Assembly: GCF_032854445.1 (NCBI RefSeq)
Contig: NC_088300.1
Coordinates: 25,217,608 to 25,281,607 of the forward strand
DNA from: Liolophura sinensis
Taxonomy: Eukaryota; Mollusca; Polyplacophora; Chitonida; Chitonidae
Reading direction: 5' to 3'
DNA length: 64,000 nucleotides
This document shows positions 10,616 through 21,800 of the stretch, piece after piece. The notes under the pieces were generated by a model. It did no database searches. It worked only from the letters and a program-made list of their open reading frames with translations, and was not told the DNA's origin. Every line of letters starts with the position of its first letter. The first letter of the stretch is position 1. A program made the position numbers and the translations under genes.

Positions 10616-11544
10616 TTAGTGCTTATCGTACAAACTTGACTTGATTCTTTTTTGTATTTATTTATGAGTCTAATCGTAGAATCTTGAAACTTTCTTCACT
10701 CTGGCCTACAGCAGGATCTCATACCAATCCTTACCACGCAACAGTTTGAGCCAGAGAATGAAATATACATTGTATGCCTACAAGTCCAAAGTTTTTAATA
10801 TTTCCGTCTTATTTAGCAACAGCTGGGGACATCATTAGAGTGCTACACGACAACAATATTTTTGATTAAAACATTGAACACAATGCGCATATCATAGTGT
10901 TTGTTTATACACCGAATTCTCGGCAGATGGGCATTCCGAGGTTTGTACCTTCTTATAGTCCAAACAGCTCAGTGTCAAAGTTTTAATACGTTACAATAAC
11001 ACAATAGCCAAGTGGGCGATACTTAAACACTTGACATCGACGAACAAGAAAAGCGATTAAGTTGATTACAAACAAAGGTGACTTAATCTGTGAATTTTAA
11101 AACTGAACAAGTTTTATATGCGTGACTAAAATGTGTAGAATTTTATTAGTTAAGAGGAAGATCAATATTTGCGGCTTTCTGAACATTGCGAACTAAATTT
11201 ATAGGGGCAAATACTACAGAAGGTTGTTTAATTACTTTGAAAGTTAACAGCATACAATTAATCCTGAAAGTTGCATCTTACAATCTTACTGTCTTACAGA
11301 GCATGCATTTTTATAGCCCGAGCCAACATTAACTACACCCTAACCAAGCCAGAGTTCTTCCCCCTTTACCGTGAAAGTTAACATCTACAATAAATCGATA
11401 ATGACCATAATTTCTCAGTTATCAAAACGATTCTGTGAGCAAGGGTAATACAAACCTTATTAACAGAAAGTACTACTTAATTCCTTGACTTAGGACTCAC
11501 GCTTTTAAATCATATATAAAACACATTGTGTATTTCACTGACCC
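10616..11544. other. Intergenic, no gene seen
   Basis: AT-rich sequence with no reading frame above background and no match to other parts of the window that I could find. Confidence 0.5.
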
Positions 11545-11670
11545 ATGCAATGTCTGAACGGCTAAATCCAAGACCACCAAGCTTTCATCACCGGCATCTT
11601 GAGTTCGAATTCAACTCCTGTTCTCTCCACTGAATCTCTACTTCAGATATAACAGGCGTTTGACTTGAAT
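11545..11670 (+). mobile_element. Possible tRNA-derived relic
   Basis: GAGTTCGAATTCAACTCC resembles a B box and is preceded by a weak A-box-like segment near GAACGGCTAAATCCAAG. No full cloverleaf or SINE tail is seen. Confidence 0.25.
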
Positions 11671-12039
11671 CCGCTTGGGTCAATTTTAAAATTTTATTTA
11701 AAATTTTAATTCGGCAGAGTCTAGAAAATTACACTTTGGTAGCATATGCATATTGGTGCTGGGAGCTTGAAACATATATTTTCATCTATGGACACTATAT
11801 CATTATTTCATCATCAGAGGAAGGGAGCTGCTATGTATCAGTCCTTTTATAATCCAATTGCAATAAAGATGGTCGAATAGTCTTGTTAAGTCATAGACCC
11901 TATCACGGAATCTCCACACAAGATGGCCTTATGCGATGCTAATGATTAACGATAAATTTACCCTTATAGGACATAACAACGGTGGAACATTCAGTCTGAT
12001 GTATTTCTTCTATTATTTCTTCTTATAAGCTGAGAACCA

Positions 12040-13620
12040 TTGAATGAAAAGTACATAAATTTTCGCTTTATGTTTACACAAGAAGACGAATCAGTTTTCT
12101 CGTATAGATCTGGTTACCTCAGGAATCGCCAGCAAAGGAATTCAAAGCTGAAGTTGGTGAACATGACCTTAGACTTCCAAAAGCTAGTCTTCTTTGAAGG
12201 TCAGCCAGATGGTCATTCAAACAAGTTAATTTGTGTCACTCCAGTTAAAGCTGTTGGACAGGCTCGCTGGTGGAAATCAGGCAGCTTCCAATCAATTCCA
12301 CAAACGTGTTCTCCACCGTCTGTGGGTTTTGTTTTAAAGGTAATGCAAGTTTTATAGAAACCGTCCCGAAGTGTAGTGTTAACACTGATCCTTTTCGTCT
12401 GTATGGTCTCGAAGACGGCTCTCTGCCAAATACATTCCACACGATCGCTTAGACAGTCTCGTCACGTCTAGGTAATGTCATTCAACCTGCTTGTGGTAAC
12501 GTAAAATAAAATTGCTACTTGACAAGATTAGGCTGTGTTAGAAGGAGTGACGACATGGCGTCAGTTAAGCGAGAATTGGTTGAGTAGTCCATTCTCGGCT
12601 GTCGTATTTTAACTAGAACAGTATCTTGACCCAGAAAAGCGGATTTTTCATTAATTTATTGACTAAATTTACACGTGGTTTTGTGTTCTCTCTGCTCTTT
12701 TTTTCATTGATTTTCTTCAGATTTCAGTGATTCGCTTTGAAATCACCACAATGAACTAACTGTGTAAGGTTTATTTGAACAATTGCTGACAACCATACAG
12801 TCCTTTTCAACTAAACATCGAATGGTGATTCTCTCTCTTAATCTGACATCTCATACATCTCATTTTCTGTTTTTTTTTCTGCTTCGCTGAATTTCATCAA
12901 ACCTTCGTTTTAAATGACGAAAAGTGTATTTTAATTATTTTTATTAATGTATTTTTTGAAGAGGATCTGATACTCTTACATTATAACATTATACAGTTAC
13001 ACACTGAGTGATCGTTCTGTCTCCTTACCTGCCATCTGATACACCTCAGATGAACATTCGTCATCCGTTCTACCGTCAGCCTGTCTCCTATAATTTGTCT
13101 GTCTCCACCTGATCGTCCTAATACAGTATGCATCTCTTTACAGGCACTGTCTATGTTTGCGATATTTAATCCCTATCATATGTGTTTTATTCGAGTCTGT
13201 AATTTAAATAATAAGGACAAAATCGCTGTTGTATATCTTTTAGGTATATTGGTTATTTTTGCGATACCTAATCCCTGTCATTTGCGGTCTATTCGCGTCC
13301 GTAAATTGAAGAATGATAGTAATAGTACTAATAATCCCTGTTCGTACACGAAAGAAATTACTACGTTACAATGTCGGCTTTGGCAACCACACGTGCCATA
13401 TCAGATTCAACAGACACTTACGTCATTATTTTTTAGATTTATCTGTGTCCTTTTCTCTCCCCCCCCCCCCCCCATTTTCTGTGACGTCCATTGCTCATTT
13501 GGGAAGAACAACCGTACTTTTCATGCAATTATTTGAGAAAGAAAGGCGCACATGTAAAATATGACTGCTGTCGTTTCAACGAAGGCATCTGCGCCCAATC
13601 TCATTTTTTTATTGTACATT
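12040..13620 (+). repeat. T module, copy T0 (isolated, left of the array)
   Basis: Matches T1 (21801-23560) and T2 (30771-32430) over blocks such as GAAGGTCAGCCAGATGGTC, the ACTGATCCTTTTCGTCTGTA segment, and the block near 13030-13140 with CCATCTGATACACCTCAGAT. The 105-codon frame at 12040-12357 is open here but broken by stops and shifts in T1 and T2, so coding is doubtful. Homology to T1 stops near 13615. Confidence 0.7.
13459..13473 (+). repeat. Poly(C) tract
   Basis: Fifteen consecutive C residues after TTTTCTCT. The frames running through it are shortened or lengthened by the tract and are not credible proteins. Confidence 0.85.
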
Positions 13621-13639
13621 TGTCGCACCATATTTTGCA

Positions 13640-14740
13640 AGTCATCTCACGAAACCCCGTCTTTAAACATTATGGTATATTTTTTCTTTGTCAGTGTCTG
13701 ACCTACATTTTCCCTCTGTGTACATTATAACTTGCACTGTAATTCAGTCGAGCATTCACGAGGTTTCCGTGTTTTTGAGTTTATTGCAATTGTACATAGG
13801 GAATACATTCTGGGAATATGCATCGGTGTTGTAAACATGTTTACGATCAAACCATTTAGAATTTTCTTTACATTAGTCTATGAATATGAGCGACGTAGTT
13901 ATGTAGATCACAGACATTCATTCAAGTCCACTTGTAAGCAATCATTTAATCAATTCCACTTGAGACCATTTATTGTCATCCACTGTGAAGGATTTTGCTG
14001 GGGTTGGAGATATCGGCTTTCACGCCATTCGACATTCGTCATTTGTCTGTACGGAGCACCGTCTGAGCTTGTGTTTCACCACTTGCTATTTTTGGAGTTA
14101 TTTTGAAGCTTGCATCGCTCATTGTCTCTTTGTGTGATTACGTACATTTCATCCCAGTTTACCCTGAAAGTGAAAGTGAGTATGTTTCCGAGGAAACATA
14201 CATCGACAACTCGGCATCACGGACGCTACTGTCAGCCTGTCCATCCGGAGAAATGACACATTCACAGTCAGTTGTGGGAAGACGAACCACTAATCAGACT
14301 GTCATTTCGTAGATTGAGGAATTCATGTAGAATGTGAATTCTACATTTACGTGGACTAACTCGCCTGTGGAAGCCTGAATGTTCCATCCGGATTTAGACG
14401 CTGTAACAGACTGAGTGTTCAAGTCCAGCTCATGCTGACTTCATCTCCCTGCCGTAAGTGGGAAGGTCTTCGGAAACCTGCGGATAGCCATGGCTTTCCC
14501 CTGGGCTCTGCCCTGTTTTCCTCTCACCATAATGCTGGCCGCCATCATATAAGTGAAATATTCTTGAGTATGACGTAAAACACCAATGAGATAAATAAAT
14601 AAATATTTGTCTATTTTGTTAAAATATATGTTTGAGCTTATTCAACCTTCTTCGTGTTTCTTTGTTTGATCTTGTGTAAGGCCTATCGCTGATCTGAGAG
14701 TTAAACAAGCCAAGTTGACAGTTCCTTTGTGACAGCGCCC
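13640..14740 (+). repeat. Duplicated block E, left copy
   Basis: Matches 53570-54790 in the same orientation. Landmarks are GTCAGTGTCTGACC, GTAATTCAGTCGAGC, GTAAACATGTTTACGATCAA, GAGGAAACATACATCGACA and AAGGCCTATCGCTGATCTGA near the right end. Frames at 13732-14106 and 14103-14312 are not kept in the other copy. This copy carries a SINE (14402-14604) absent from the right copy. Confidence 0.75.
14402..14604 (+). mobile_element. SINE-A copy, plus orientation
   Basis: Contains the B-box-like GTGTTCAAGTCCAGC, the body (GGGCTCTGCCCTGTTTTCC complement of the usual order) and the tail ACACCAATGAGATAAATAAA. Sits inside block E; the corresponding site at 54.6 kb has an AT-dinucleotide run instead. 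Confidence 0.8.
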
Positions 14741-15129
14741 AGCTTCACTTTTGTATCTGACTGGAGGGTACAGCACGATTTGTCACGTAAAGCGTATTGT
14801 CATGAGGATGAAATTTAATAAAATTATTTGCAAAGCTATATACGAGTTGGCGTTCCCTTTCTCCCAGCCCCTGTGATAGTGTTATCCATTGATTCCATCG
14901 CAAGACCACGGTAATCACACATTTTTTATGACAGTAAGACCCTCAGTATTATTACTACACTTTGATGATAACAGTTTTACAAAACCTTTACCCGTACCCT
15001 AAATTACGCACTTATCAATTATTTAGACGTTGTCAACAAGTAATTGATTGGTTTATGACCGGTTATTTTATTCAGTTGAGCGAATTGCAGAGACTGTAGT
15101 AAAAGTGCAATGTCATTTAGCAAATATAG
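14741..15129. other. Intergenic, no gene seen
   Basis: No sustained frame, repeat partner or recognised signal. Confidence 0.45.
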
Positions 15130-15300
15130 TCCTGTAGGCATCATTTGTACTCTACATCATGCATGTATCATGTAGCTACAGACTACCTCTACATCCATCC
15201 CACTGGCCAAGTTTACATATTACACTGTTTCAGAAGACATACATCTCACTATCCCAATGGACACATGCACACATTACACTGTACGTATGTAAAGCATTTA
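15130..15300 (+). repeat. U module: degenerate ~23-bp minisatellite
   Basis: Loose repeats of a CA-T-GTCCCA-GT-TACATGCA type unit. Related arrays lie at 17770-17860, 23560-23810, 25976-26045 and 32440-32612, next to the same neighbours. Frames here (for example 15145-15423) are low-complexity products of the repeat. Confidence 0.55.
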
Positions 15301-15535
15301 TGCTTGTCGCTTTACGTCGTACTTAACACCTTTTCAGCGGTATGGCGACTAGGAGTTATTAAGTGTGTGTACATCTATTCTGACCATCCGCAGGTCGCTG
15401 ACAAACCTTCCAGAAAGGTTTAGCCAGCATGAGATGAACTTGATCGCACAAAGACCTCATTTCTGAGAGGCTGGCGAGTCATTGTGCCATGCTGGCACGC
15501 TAATCACCTCTGCCACGGAGGCCACTGATTTATGA
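15290..15535 (-). mobile_element. Chimeric SINE: SINE-A head/body with SINE-B tail
   Basis: Read on the minus strand it begins with a tRNA-like head (GGCCTCCGTGGCAGAGG), passes through a body related to SINE-A (GACCTGCGGATGGTCAG) and ends with the SINE-B type tail (GTACGACGTAAAGCGACAAG). Typical SINE-A copies here end in ACACCAATCAAATAAAT instead. Confidence 0.6.
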
Positions 15536-15589
15536 AGTCAGTAACAATATTTTTACAGTGCTAGTTCCGGTAATATAAAGCATACGCTT

Positions 15590-16098
15590 GGGTTCAGCAT
15601 AGATCTGCAGATCCACCTGGCATCAATGCCGCGACAAAAAATGCATGTTACTCATGTCACAGTAACATGACAAAAGAGATCGACCAATTCAACCCGTTAA
15701 CCGAACCAGTATTACCGTTTAAATTGGATCGCGTCACAAGTAGGTCGATTGTAAAAGCGCAATAGCCGAGCCACAAATCGGATTCCATCTAGACGCCATC
15801 CTCTAAACGGCCTGCTAATTCCAGGAGACGACAGAGGAATCCAATTTACCAGACTTTCCTTCACCCACATTACAATATTCTCCACAAACGTTGACTGAAT
15901 AAGGTCATAGCCACAGTACAAAGAGTTTGTAATGGCTTGCGGTAGAAAATCGCTTGTTAAGGTCAATCAAGGTGATGTATAAGAGCTAAGTCCCGACATT
16001 AACTACCCTGATTGTAAATCGATCCACCCTGACATAAATATAACATGGAAAGTGGAAACAAATAAGCTATACAGTGCATTATTGATACTTCAATTGCG
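15590..16098 (+). repeat. R module, copy R1
   Basis: Five copies share GCATAGATCTGC at the left, then AACCGATATTACCGTTTAAA and GCGTCACAAGTAGGTCGA, then GTGATGTATAAGAGCTAAG. R1 is cut on the right by a SINE. The minus-strand frame 15966-15712 is open here but stopped or shifted in the other copies, so coding is not supported. Confidence 0.8.
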
Positions 16099-16244
16099 TT
16101 GATTTATTTATTTATTAATTTAACTGGTATTTTACGTCGTACTCAAGAATATTTCACTTATACAACAGCGGCCAGCATTATGGTGGGAGGAAACTGGGCA
16201 GAGCCCGGGGGAAACCCACGGCCATCCGCAAGTTGCTGAAAGAC
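16099..16244 (-). mobile_element. SINE-A copy, head truncated
   Basis: Begins with the reversed tail (GATTTATTTATTTATTAATT) and body (GGAAACTGGGCAGAGCCCGG), then stops before the tRNA-like head at the junction with the Z module. It interrupts R1. Confidence 0.85.
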
Positions 16245-16540
16245 CTTGCAATTACACGTCCCCAAGCACCACGACTCAGCAAAATTCCGAAAAAAAAGCA
16301 GTGATGTTAATTGTAATACTTATTTGACGTAACTGATTTGCAGTTATGTAATATGCTGTGTTATCTCCACCTTTAATTAAAGTTATGTATATTTTCTTAG
16401 AAACTATACATTTAGCTTTTGGTACATTTTGCAAGCCAAAACACACAAATACATGTAAAAAGCAAATAACCGCTGACGAAGTCATCCACGTGAAAGCAAT
16501 TATTGCCTTCGTTATGTTCTATAAGTGCGTGTATTTATTT

Positions 16541-17765
16541 TATAAATACATACAGTACTTTAGAAATACTTACATTTATAGTATAAATACAATTATTTAC
16601 GTTGTAAACTGGGATGGGTTATTGCTCAAACGGAGTGATTTAACATGTGCGTGATAAAACATTATAAAGCGATCTGATTAGCAGCTGTTGGATAAACATG
16701 TTTTACGTAAGTTACATGTACGTTAAGGACGTTTATTATCTGTTGCAAACAGATGTTTAATACGAGTTTGAATGTTAAATATCTGTTTTTTTTTCAGTGT
16801 AGGACAGCTGGCAGAATAATGTAAAGGACGCTTCCAAAGGAAAGTCCAGAACAAAGCAATTTGTCTTGACATTAAATACTCTGCTTAACAGATCATTTCC
16901 TAATAAATAACACTGCGATGCCATTTAAGTGATATCCTCCGTTTTTCATGTTTTCCATGAGTAAGCCTTTCGAGTGCTTGGAGGTATGCCTTTCTTCCAT
17001 TCACATGCACGGAACACCCAGTAGTGTAGTCTGAAGAAAGTTTAGTAATTAGATTCTTATTTCGCTACATGACATTGGCTGCTCATTTTGGACGACTGCG
17101 ATAAGACTGAATCCGATTTGGGTGTCCGGGTAACGAAAATCTTGACTTGACACTGGGAGTATATGTTATGTGTGTGAAGATTGTCAACAGTATAGGACTC
17201 GCTTGCCCTCACCTATAAAGTGACTAATCGTAAAAGTAATTACTCTTTTAGGAGACGAATTTTTAGTGAAAGAAAGAAAATATTTTGGGAAAAAAACATA
17301 TGCTGGGGAAGAGGGGATGTGGGAAGGTCGATGTTTTATTCAGCAGTGTGTCCGTGTAAAATGCTGACATCGATTTGGTCCAATCTAACATTTTCCCAGG
17401 CATCATGAGTTTATTATGTTAAAAGGATTTTAATAAAAACTCCACATCCGCCCTATGTGTATATAACATAAAAGGCATCAGGTCCAAAAATGGCTTGCAG
17501 AACATCCGGCATCTCAACCGATTAATAACGGAAGTTATGTCATCAGCAATCCCGTCACGAAATTCTTGGCGTTTATTCTTCCTAAAGACGTCTTCCGGTC
17601 TAAGAGTGAAATCATGACTGAATGACGGCCATAGCACCGTCATGTTTTCTTCCTGCATGCGTGTGGCTGATGCGCTAAGAAGCCGTTCCTCTGACACCGA
17701 TTTCCGTCCTGTCTGAGAGGATTTCCAGGATCTCTACTCCGCTCGCCTTGCCTAATTCGCCGACA
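16541..17765 (+). repeat. S module, copy S1
   Basis: Nearly identical to S3 (28331-29569) and clearly different from S2 (19190-20570) and S4 (34691-36130), for example at GACAGCTGGCAGAATAATG against GACAGCCTGTAGAATATTT. Contains the minus-strand 92-codon frame listed separately. The plus-strand frame that is cysteine-rich in S2 and S4 has a stop here. Confidence 0.8.
17419..17697 (-). pseudogene. Recurring 92-codon frame of unknown function, S1 copy
   Basis: The frame contains SEERLLSASATRMQEEN, then LWPSFSHDFTLRPEDVF and DGIADDITSVINRLRCRMF. It has no upstream ATG in frame before an in-frame stop; the first internal ATG is in TRMQEEN. The S3 copy (29498-29220) differs at only about four residues. 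S4 (36037-35771) keeps the first half and then diverges. S2 (about 20290-20490) and the 40.5-kb copy are frameshifted or stopped. No domain is recognised. It may be a decayed exon of a transposon or of a duplicated host gene. Confidence 0.35.
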
Positions 17766-17984
17766 ACAGCGATACCACACTGCCCTGACATATCTAAACA
17801 TGCATCGCATTGTCCGAGTGTATACATGATATTGCACTGCTCCAGCATACATTGGTCTCATCATCTCAATGTCGAAGACCCGGGATTAAACCCGCGTCGG
17901 GTAATACCAAAGACTAAATATGGCACTAATAGCTGCCTCGCTTGGCGCTCGCTGTACATGTAACCCGTCACCCGAATATGCGTA

Positions 17985-18610
17985 CGTATCATACTGTCCC
18001 AGCTTATTTTTTCCACCGTCTGTTTTCAAGGCACTAGTTCCACTAAAATATAGGATATATGTTTAGGCTCAGCATAGATCTGCATAGCTCACCTGATACC
18101 AATACCGAGAAGACATTCTCATGTCGCAGTCAGATGAGAAAAGAGGTCGATCAATTCAGCCCGTTAACCGAACCGATATTACCGTTTAAATTAAATCGCG
18201 TCACAAGTAGGTCGACTGTAAATGCGCAATAGCCGAGCCACAAATCGCATCCCACCTAGACACCATTCTCTAAACGGCTTGCCAACTCCAGGAGACGACA
18301 GAGAAATTTACTTTCCTTCACCCACATTACAATATTCTCCACAGACGTGGACTGAATAAGGACATAGCCACAGTACAAGGAGTTTTAAATGGTCTGCAGT
18401 AGAAAATCGCTTGCTGAGTTCAATCGAGGTGATGTATAAGAGCTAAGTCCCGACATTAACTACCCTGATTGTAAACTGATTCACCATGACATCAATATAA
18501 CATGGAAACTGGAAACAAACAGGCTATACAGTGCATTATTGATACTTCAGTTACGTAGAATCAGTTTTAGAAAAGACAGAAAGAAAGAAAAAAAAAACAG
18601 AAAAAAGAAA
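17985..18610 (+). repeat. R module, copy R2
   Basis: Full-length R module with the same landmarks as R1, continuing to an A-rich end near 18590. Preceded by a fragment of the V element (GGGATTAAACCCGCGTCGGG). Confidence 0.8.
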
Positions 18611-18616
18611 CCAACA

Positions 18617-19180
18617 GGGGATGCTAAATAAAGTACTCTTTAAAGTGGACTTCTCAATTTATTTTTACTTGGTAGAATAAAGCAATTAACAATCAACAAT
18701 CCTGAGGTTAAGTGTATGTGTAAGATGCCTGTAGATTGAGGTATACTGTTAATCAGATCATCAGGCATCGACTTGCGTACACAGATAGTAATCTGTTCGC
18801 AGATGTCAAGCATGTGTCTTAGTGTAATACCAACACGTGCATGTACTTCATAGTATTTGTTCTGGTGGAACACAATATTCTTCTGGTGGAAAACAATATT
18901 GTTCTGGCGGAAGACAATACTGATCTGGCGGAACACGGCATTATTTTCGTGGAACACCTTCTCTTTATAAGGCGTCCAGTATCATTCCACATGCAATTAT
19001 AACTATCTGAATACTTGATTTGCCTATTTGATCACTGATTACATCTCTCATGTCTTTGACCTCAGAACTGCAACATTCTGCCGAAACAGGAACGTTTCCA
19101 CACACAGGAAATCGGAACATAGCCGCTCGAGAAAATAAATAGAAGTGAGATATCTACCTGACTATAACAGATAAAAACAT
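18617..19180 (+). repeat. X module with 21-bp tandem repeats
   Basis: Contains about five 21-bp units (18855-18957) built on GTTCTGGTGGAACACAATAT. On the minus strand these read as a seven-residue repeat of the NNIVFHQ type within an open frame (18957-18640). Copies at 25241-25740, 26946-27330 and 27338-27640 have two to four units. The frame outside the repeat is not kept in the other copies. Confidence 0.65.
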
Positions 19181-19189
19181 TGATTATTG

Positions 19190-20570
19190 AAAGCGCCATT
19201 CATGGATGTCTTTTATAAATACATCCAGTATTTTACAAAAGCTCACATTTATAGTATACATGCAATCATTTATGTAGTAAATTGAGAGGGATTATTGTTT
19301 AAACAAAGTGATTTAATGCTTTCAATTTACATGATCAAACATTATAAAGCGGTCCTATTAGCAGTTGTTCGATAAACATCTTTATCTATGTTACATATAC
19401 ATAAATTACGTTTATTATCTGTTGCAAAGAGGTGTTTATCACGCGTTTGGATGTTAAACATCTGTTTTTTTTTTTCAGAGTAGGACAGCCTGTAGAATAT
19501 TTTAGTGGATGTTCTAGACGCTGCCAACGGAGAGGCCAGAATAAAGCAATATGCTGTCCTGGTGATATTAAAGCCTGTGTTTAACAGACCATTTCTCAGA
19601 AATAACACTGCAATGGCATTCACGTTCGCGGAACATCTAGCAATGTAGTCTGAAGAAAGTTTAGAAATTGGATTCTTATGACGCTGCATGAAATTGACTG
19701 GTCTTGTTGGACGACTGCGATAAGGCGGTATCCGATTTGTGTGTCCAAGTTACGAAGATCTTACAGAATCCTAACGCGCTTCCAGGAACTATCTATTTCT
19801 GCGCAGATCTAATTCAAGAATTGATCATCATCTAGTAGGCTTGGAAATTGATCGATCTTTGTTGTCATCTAAGAGTGGATACATTGTCAGGAAGGTAAAG
19901 AAAACGCTAGTCTGGCTAAGGGCGCGAGGCAACCAAGTCAAACAAGCACAGACTTGGATTTATAACACTGGGCATATATGCTACTTGTGTGAAGATTCTC
20001 AGTACTATTGGACTCTTGTCCCTTCAGTACATCAATTTTGAATTAAAATAAGATGAGTGCATTTTGAACAAAACATGTATGCTGGGGATCAGTGGATTTG
20101 GGGACGTCAATGCTTCATTCAAATGTATGTCCGTGTAAAAACTTGACATCAATTTGGTTCAGTCTGACAGTTTTCCAAGCATCACCAATTAATTATGTCA
20201 TAGGAGATTTGAAAAAAAAATGCAAAGACGCCCTATGCGTTTTTAACATATAATAAACATAAATCAGGCCCAAAAGGGCCTGGAGAACATTCGGCATCTC
20301 AAACACGTGATACCAGAATCTATGTGATCAGAAATCCCCTGATGAAGTCCTTTGCATTTATTCTTCCTAAAGACGTCCTGAGAGTGAGACCGTCACTGAA
20401 TGACGGCCATAGCACCGTCGTGTTCTCTTCCTGCATGCCCGTGACTGATGGGCTAAGAAGCCGTTCCTCTGGCACTTTTCCGTCCTGTCTGAAAGGATTT
20501 CCAGGAACTCTTCTCCGCTCGCCTTACCTAAACCGCCGACAGCAGGGGGAAATTGTACAGACAAAAAAGC
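19190..20570 (+). repeat. S module, copy S2
   Basis: Close to S4. Landmarks are AGCGGTCCTATTAGCAGTTG, GGATGTTCTAGACGCTGCC and, near the right, AAGCCGTTCCTCTGGCAC. The minus-strand 92-codon frame is broken here. Confidence 0.8.
19480..19584 (+). other. Possible cysteine-rich terminal exon (S2)
   Basis: A pyrimidine tract and CAG (19465-19478) precede a 34-codon frame starting VGQPVEYFSGCSRRCQRRG and ending with CCPGDIKACV before TAA. It has five cysteines and is basic, like many secreted defence peptides or toxins, but no upstream signal-peptide exon was found. S4 keeps the frame with four cysteines; S1 and S3 have a stop. Changes between S2 and S4 are mostly non-synonymous. It may be a chance frame. 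Confidence 0.25.
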
Positions 20571-21800
20571 GATAATTTCCTGATCATGTCTTACTGTAGT
20601 GAGTTAAGACATCTTATAAAGGCTCCTGAAGAACGGATTGCCACGCCATCAAGGCTTAATAACTTACACTTAATTTGGCGCTACCTTCTTTCGGCATAAA
20701 ATACACCAGTAATGGAAACAAAAACTGCATATACTTACAGGAATGGAACAGGCTTTAACATTAAGCCATTAGGCATAAGCAATTAGATTTTTTTATTGTC
20801 CTGTTGTCTGTAAATGATTTTCTATAAATCTTTATGAAAAAGATGATCAAAAATGACATGTGAATGACAAATTGTAGACACTTTAACTAAACTGCACAAT
20901 TTCTCTATAATAAGAACCTGTTATTTGTGTGAGAGATTAGGCCATTACTGGATAGAAAACCGTTAAAAATGATGTCTTAAAAGTCAACTGTAGAAACCTT
21001 TCAAGAGAATACTTCATTTCGTTCTTCTGGAAATATGGATTATTTGTTGATTTATTAGATGCCAAACTTGACAAATCAGGTGGTTAAAATGTTGTCTAAC
21101 TAGTTCTGTTCACATCGTTGGGAAGTCATGTGAAATTCCAACACATGATTTCGCGACCAAACACTGATGGTCAAAAAGTAACTTCTCAGCTTTCAACAAG
21201 GTTGTCCAAGCGCAGAAATTGAAAGGGGGATAGGCTGTATGGTGCATAACACCTGTCCGTATTGAACGAAAGGTGACGCCACCAACATAAAACTGAAGCT
21301 GTGTAATCTATATGTAGGACAGCATTTATAATTTGAGGGTGGATTACTTATTCGACTCGCTTACATAGACCTTCGCGTCAACAACGAAAAGTAATGGCTA
21401 TTCTACAAACACATAATTTATTTCTTCTAACTTTCCATCGAAATTTCGACCATCGTGTCCAGGCAAAGGCGATCATTTTTTTTGTAGCCTAGAGTATTTA
21501 TAAGAAAAAAGGTTTCTTCAACTCTCTCATAAAATCCTTCCCCCACGTCCGATGTTTCAGTTGCGCGTGGAGGGTTCGAAGCCAAAATTTCCGAACGAGG
21601 ACATCCTTTACTAATGGCTGAAACTCACGTAGAAACTGTGAAACATCAGATGAACTCCTAGCTAAAATTTCCGAACGAGGATATCCTTCAGTAATGGCTG
21701 AAACTCACCTACAAACCGTGAAACTTTAAGATGTTTGTTCTTATTTTTTCATGAGATGGATTTTTTAAGAAACTAACATTATATTTTTTAAAACGTGCCT
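20571..21800 (+). repeat. P module, copy P1
   Basis: Matches 29570-30770 and, in part, 40690-41365. Landmarks are CATGTCTTACTGT, GGAACAGGCTTTAA.ATTAA and TGAAATTCCAACACA. No sustained frame. Confidence 0.75.

Larger units (their letters stand above)
15590..19189 (+). repeat. Partial array unit U0 (modules R1-Z-S1-U-V-R2-X)
   Basis: Modules in order: R1 15590-16098, SINE-A 16099-16244, Z 16245-16540, S1 16541-17765, U/V fragment 17770-17955, R2 17985-18610, X 18617-19180. The same modules recur in the same orientation in the two larger units to the right. P and T are missing between S1 and V here, so this copy looks internally deleted. Confidence 0.7.

Noticed and set aside
12040-12357. 105-codon frame in T0 as a conserved protein
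   Set aside because: T1 and T2 have stops and indels in the matching region, with no sign of codon-level constraint.
15712-15966. 84-codon minus frame in R1
   Set aside because: R2 and R3 contain stops in the same frame, and R5 is open only in another register.
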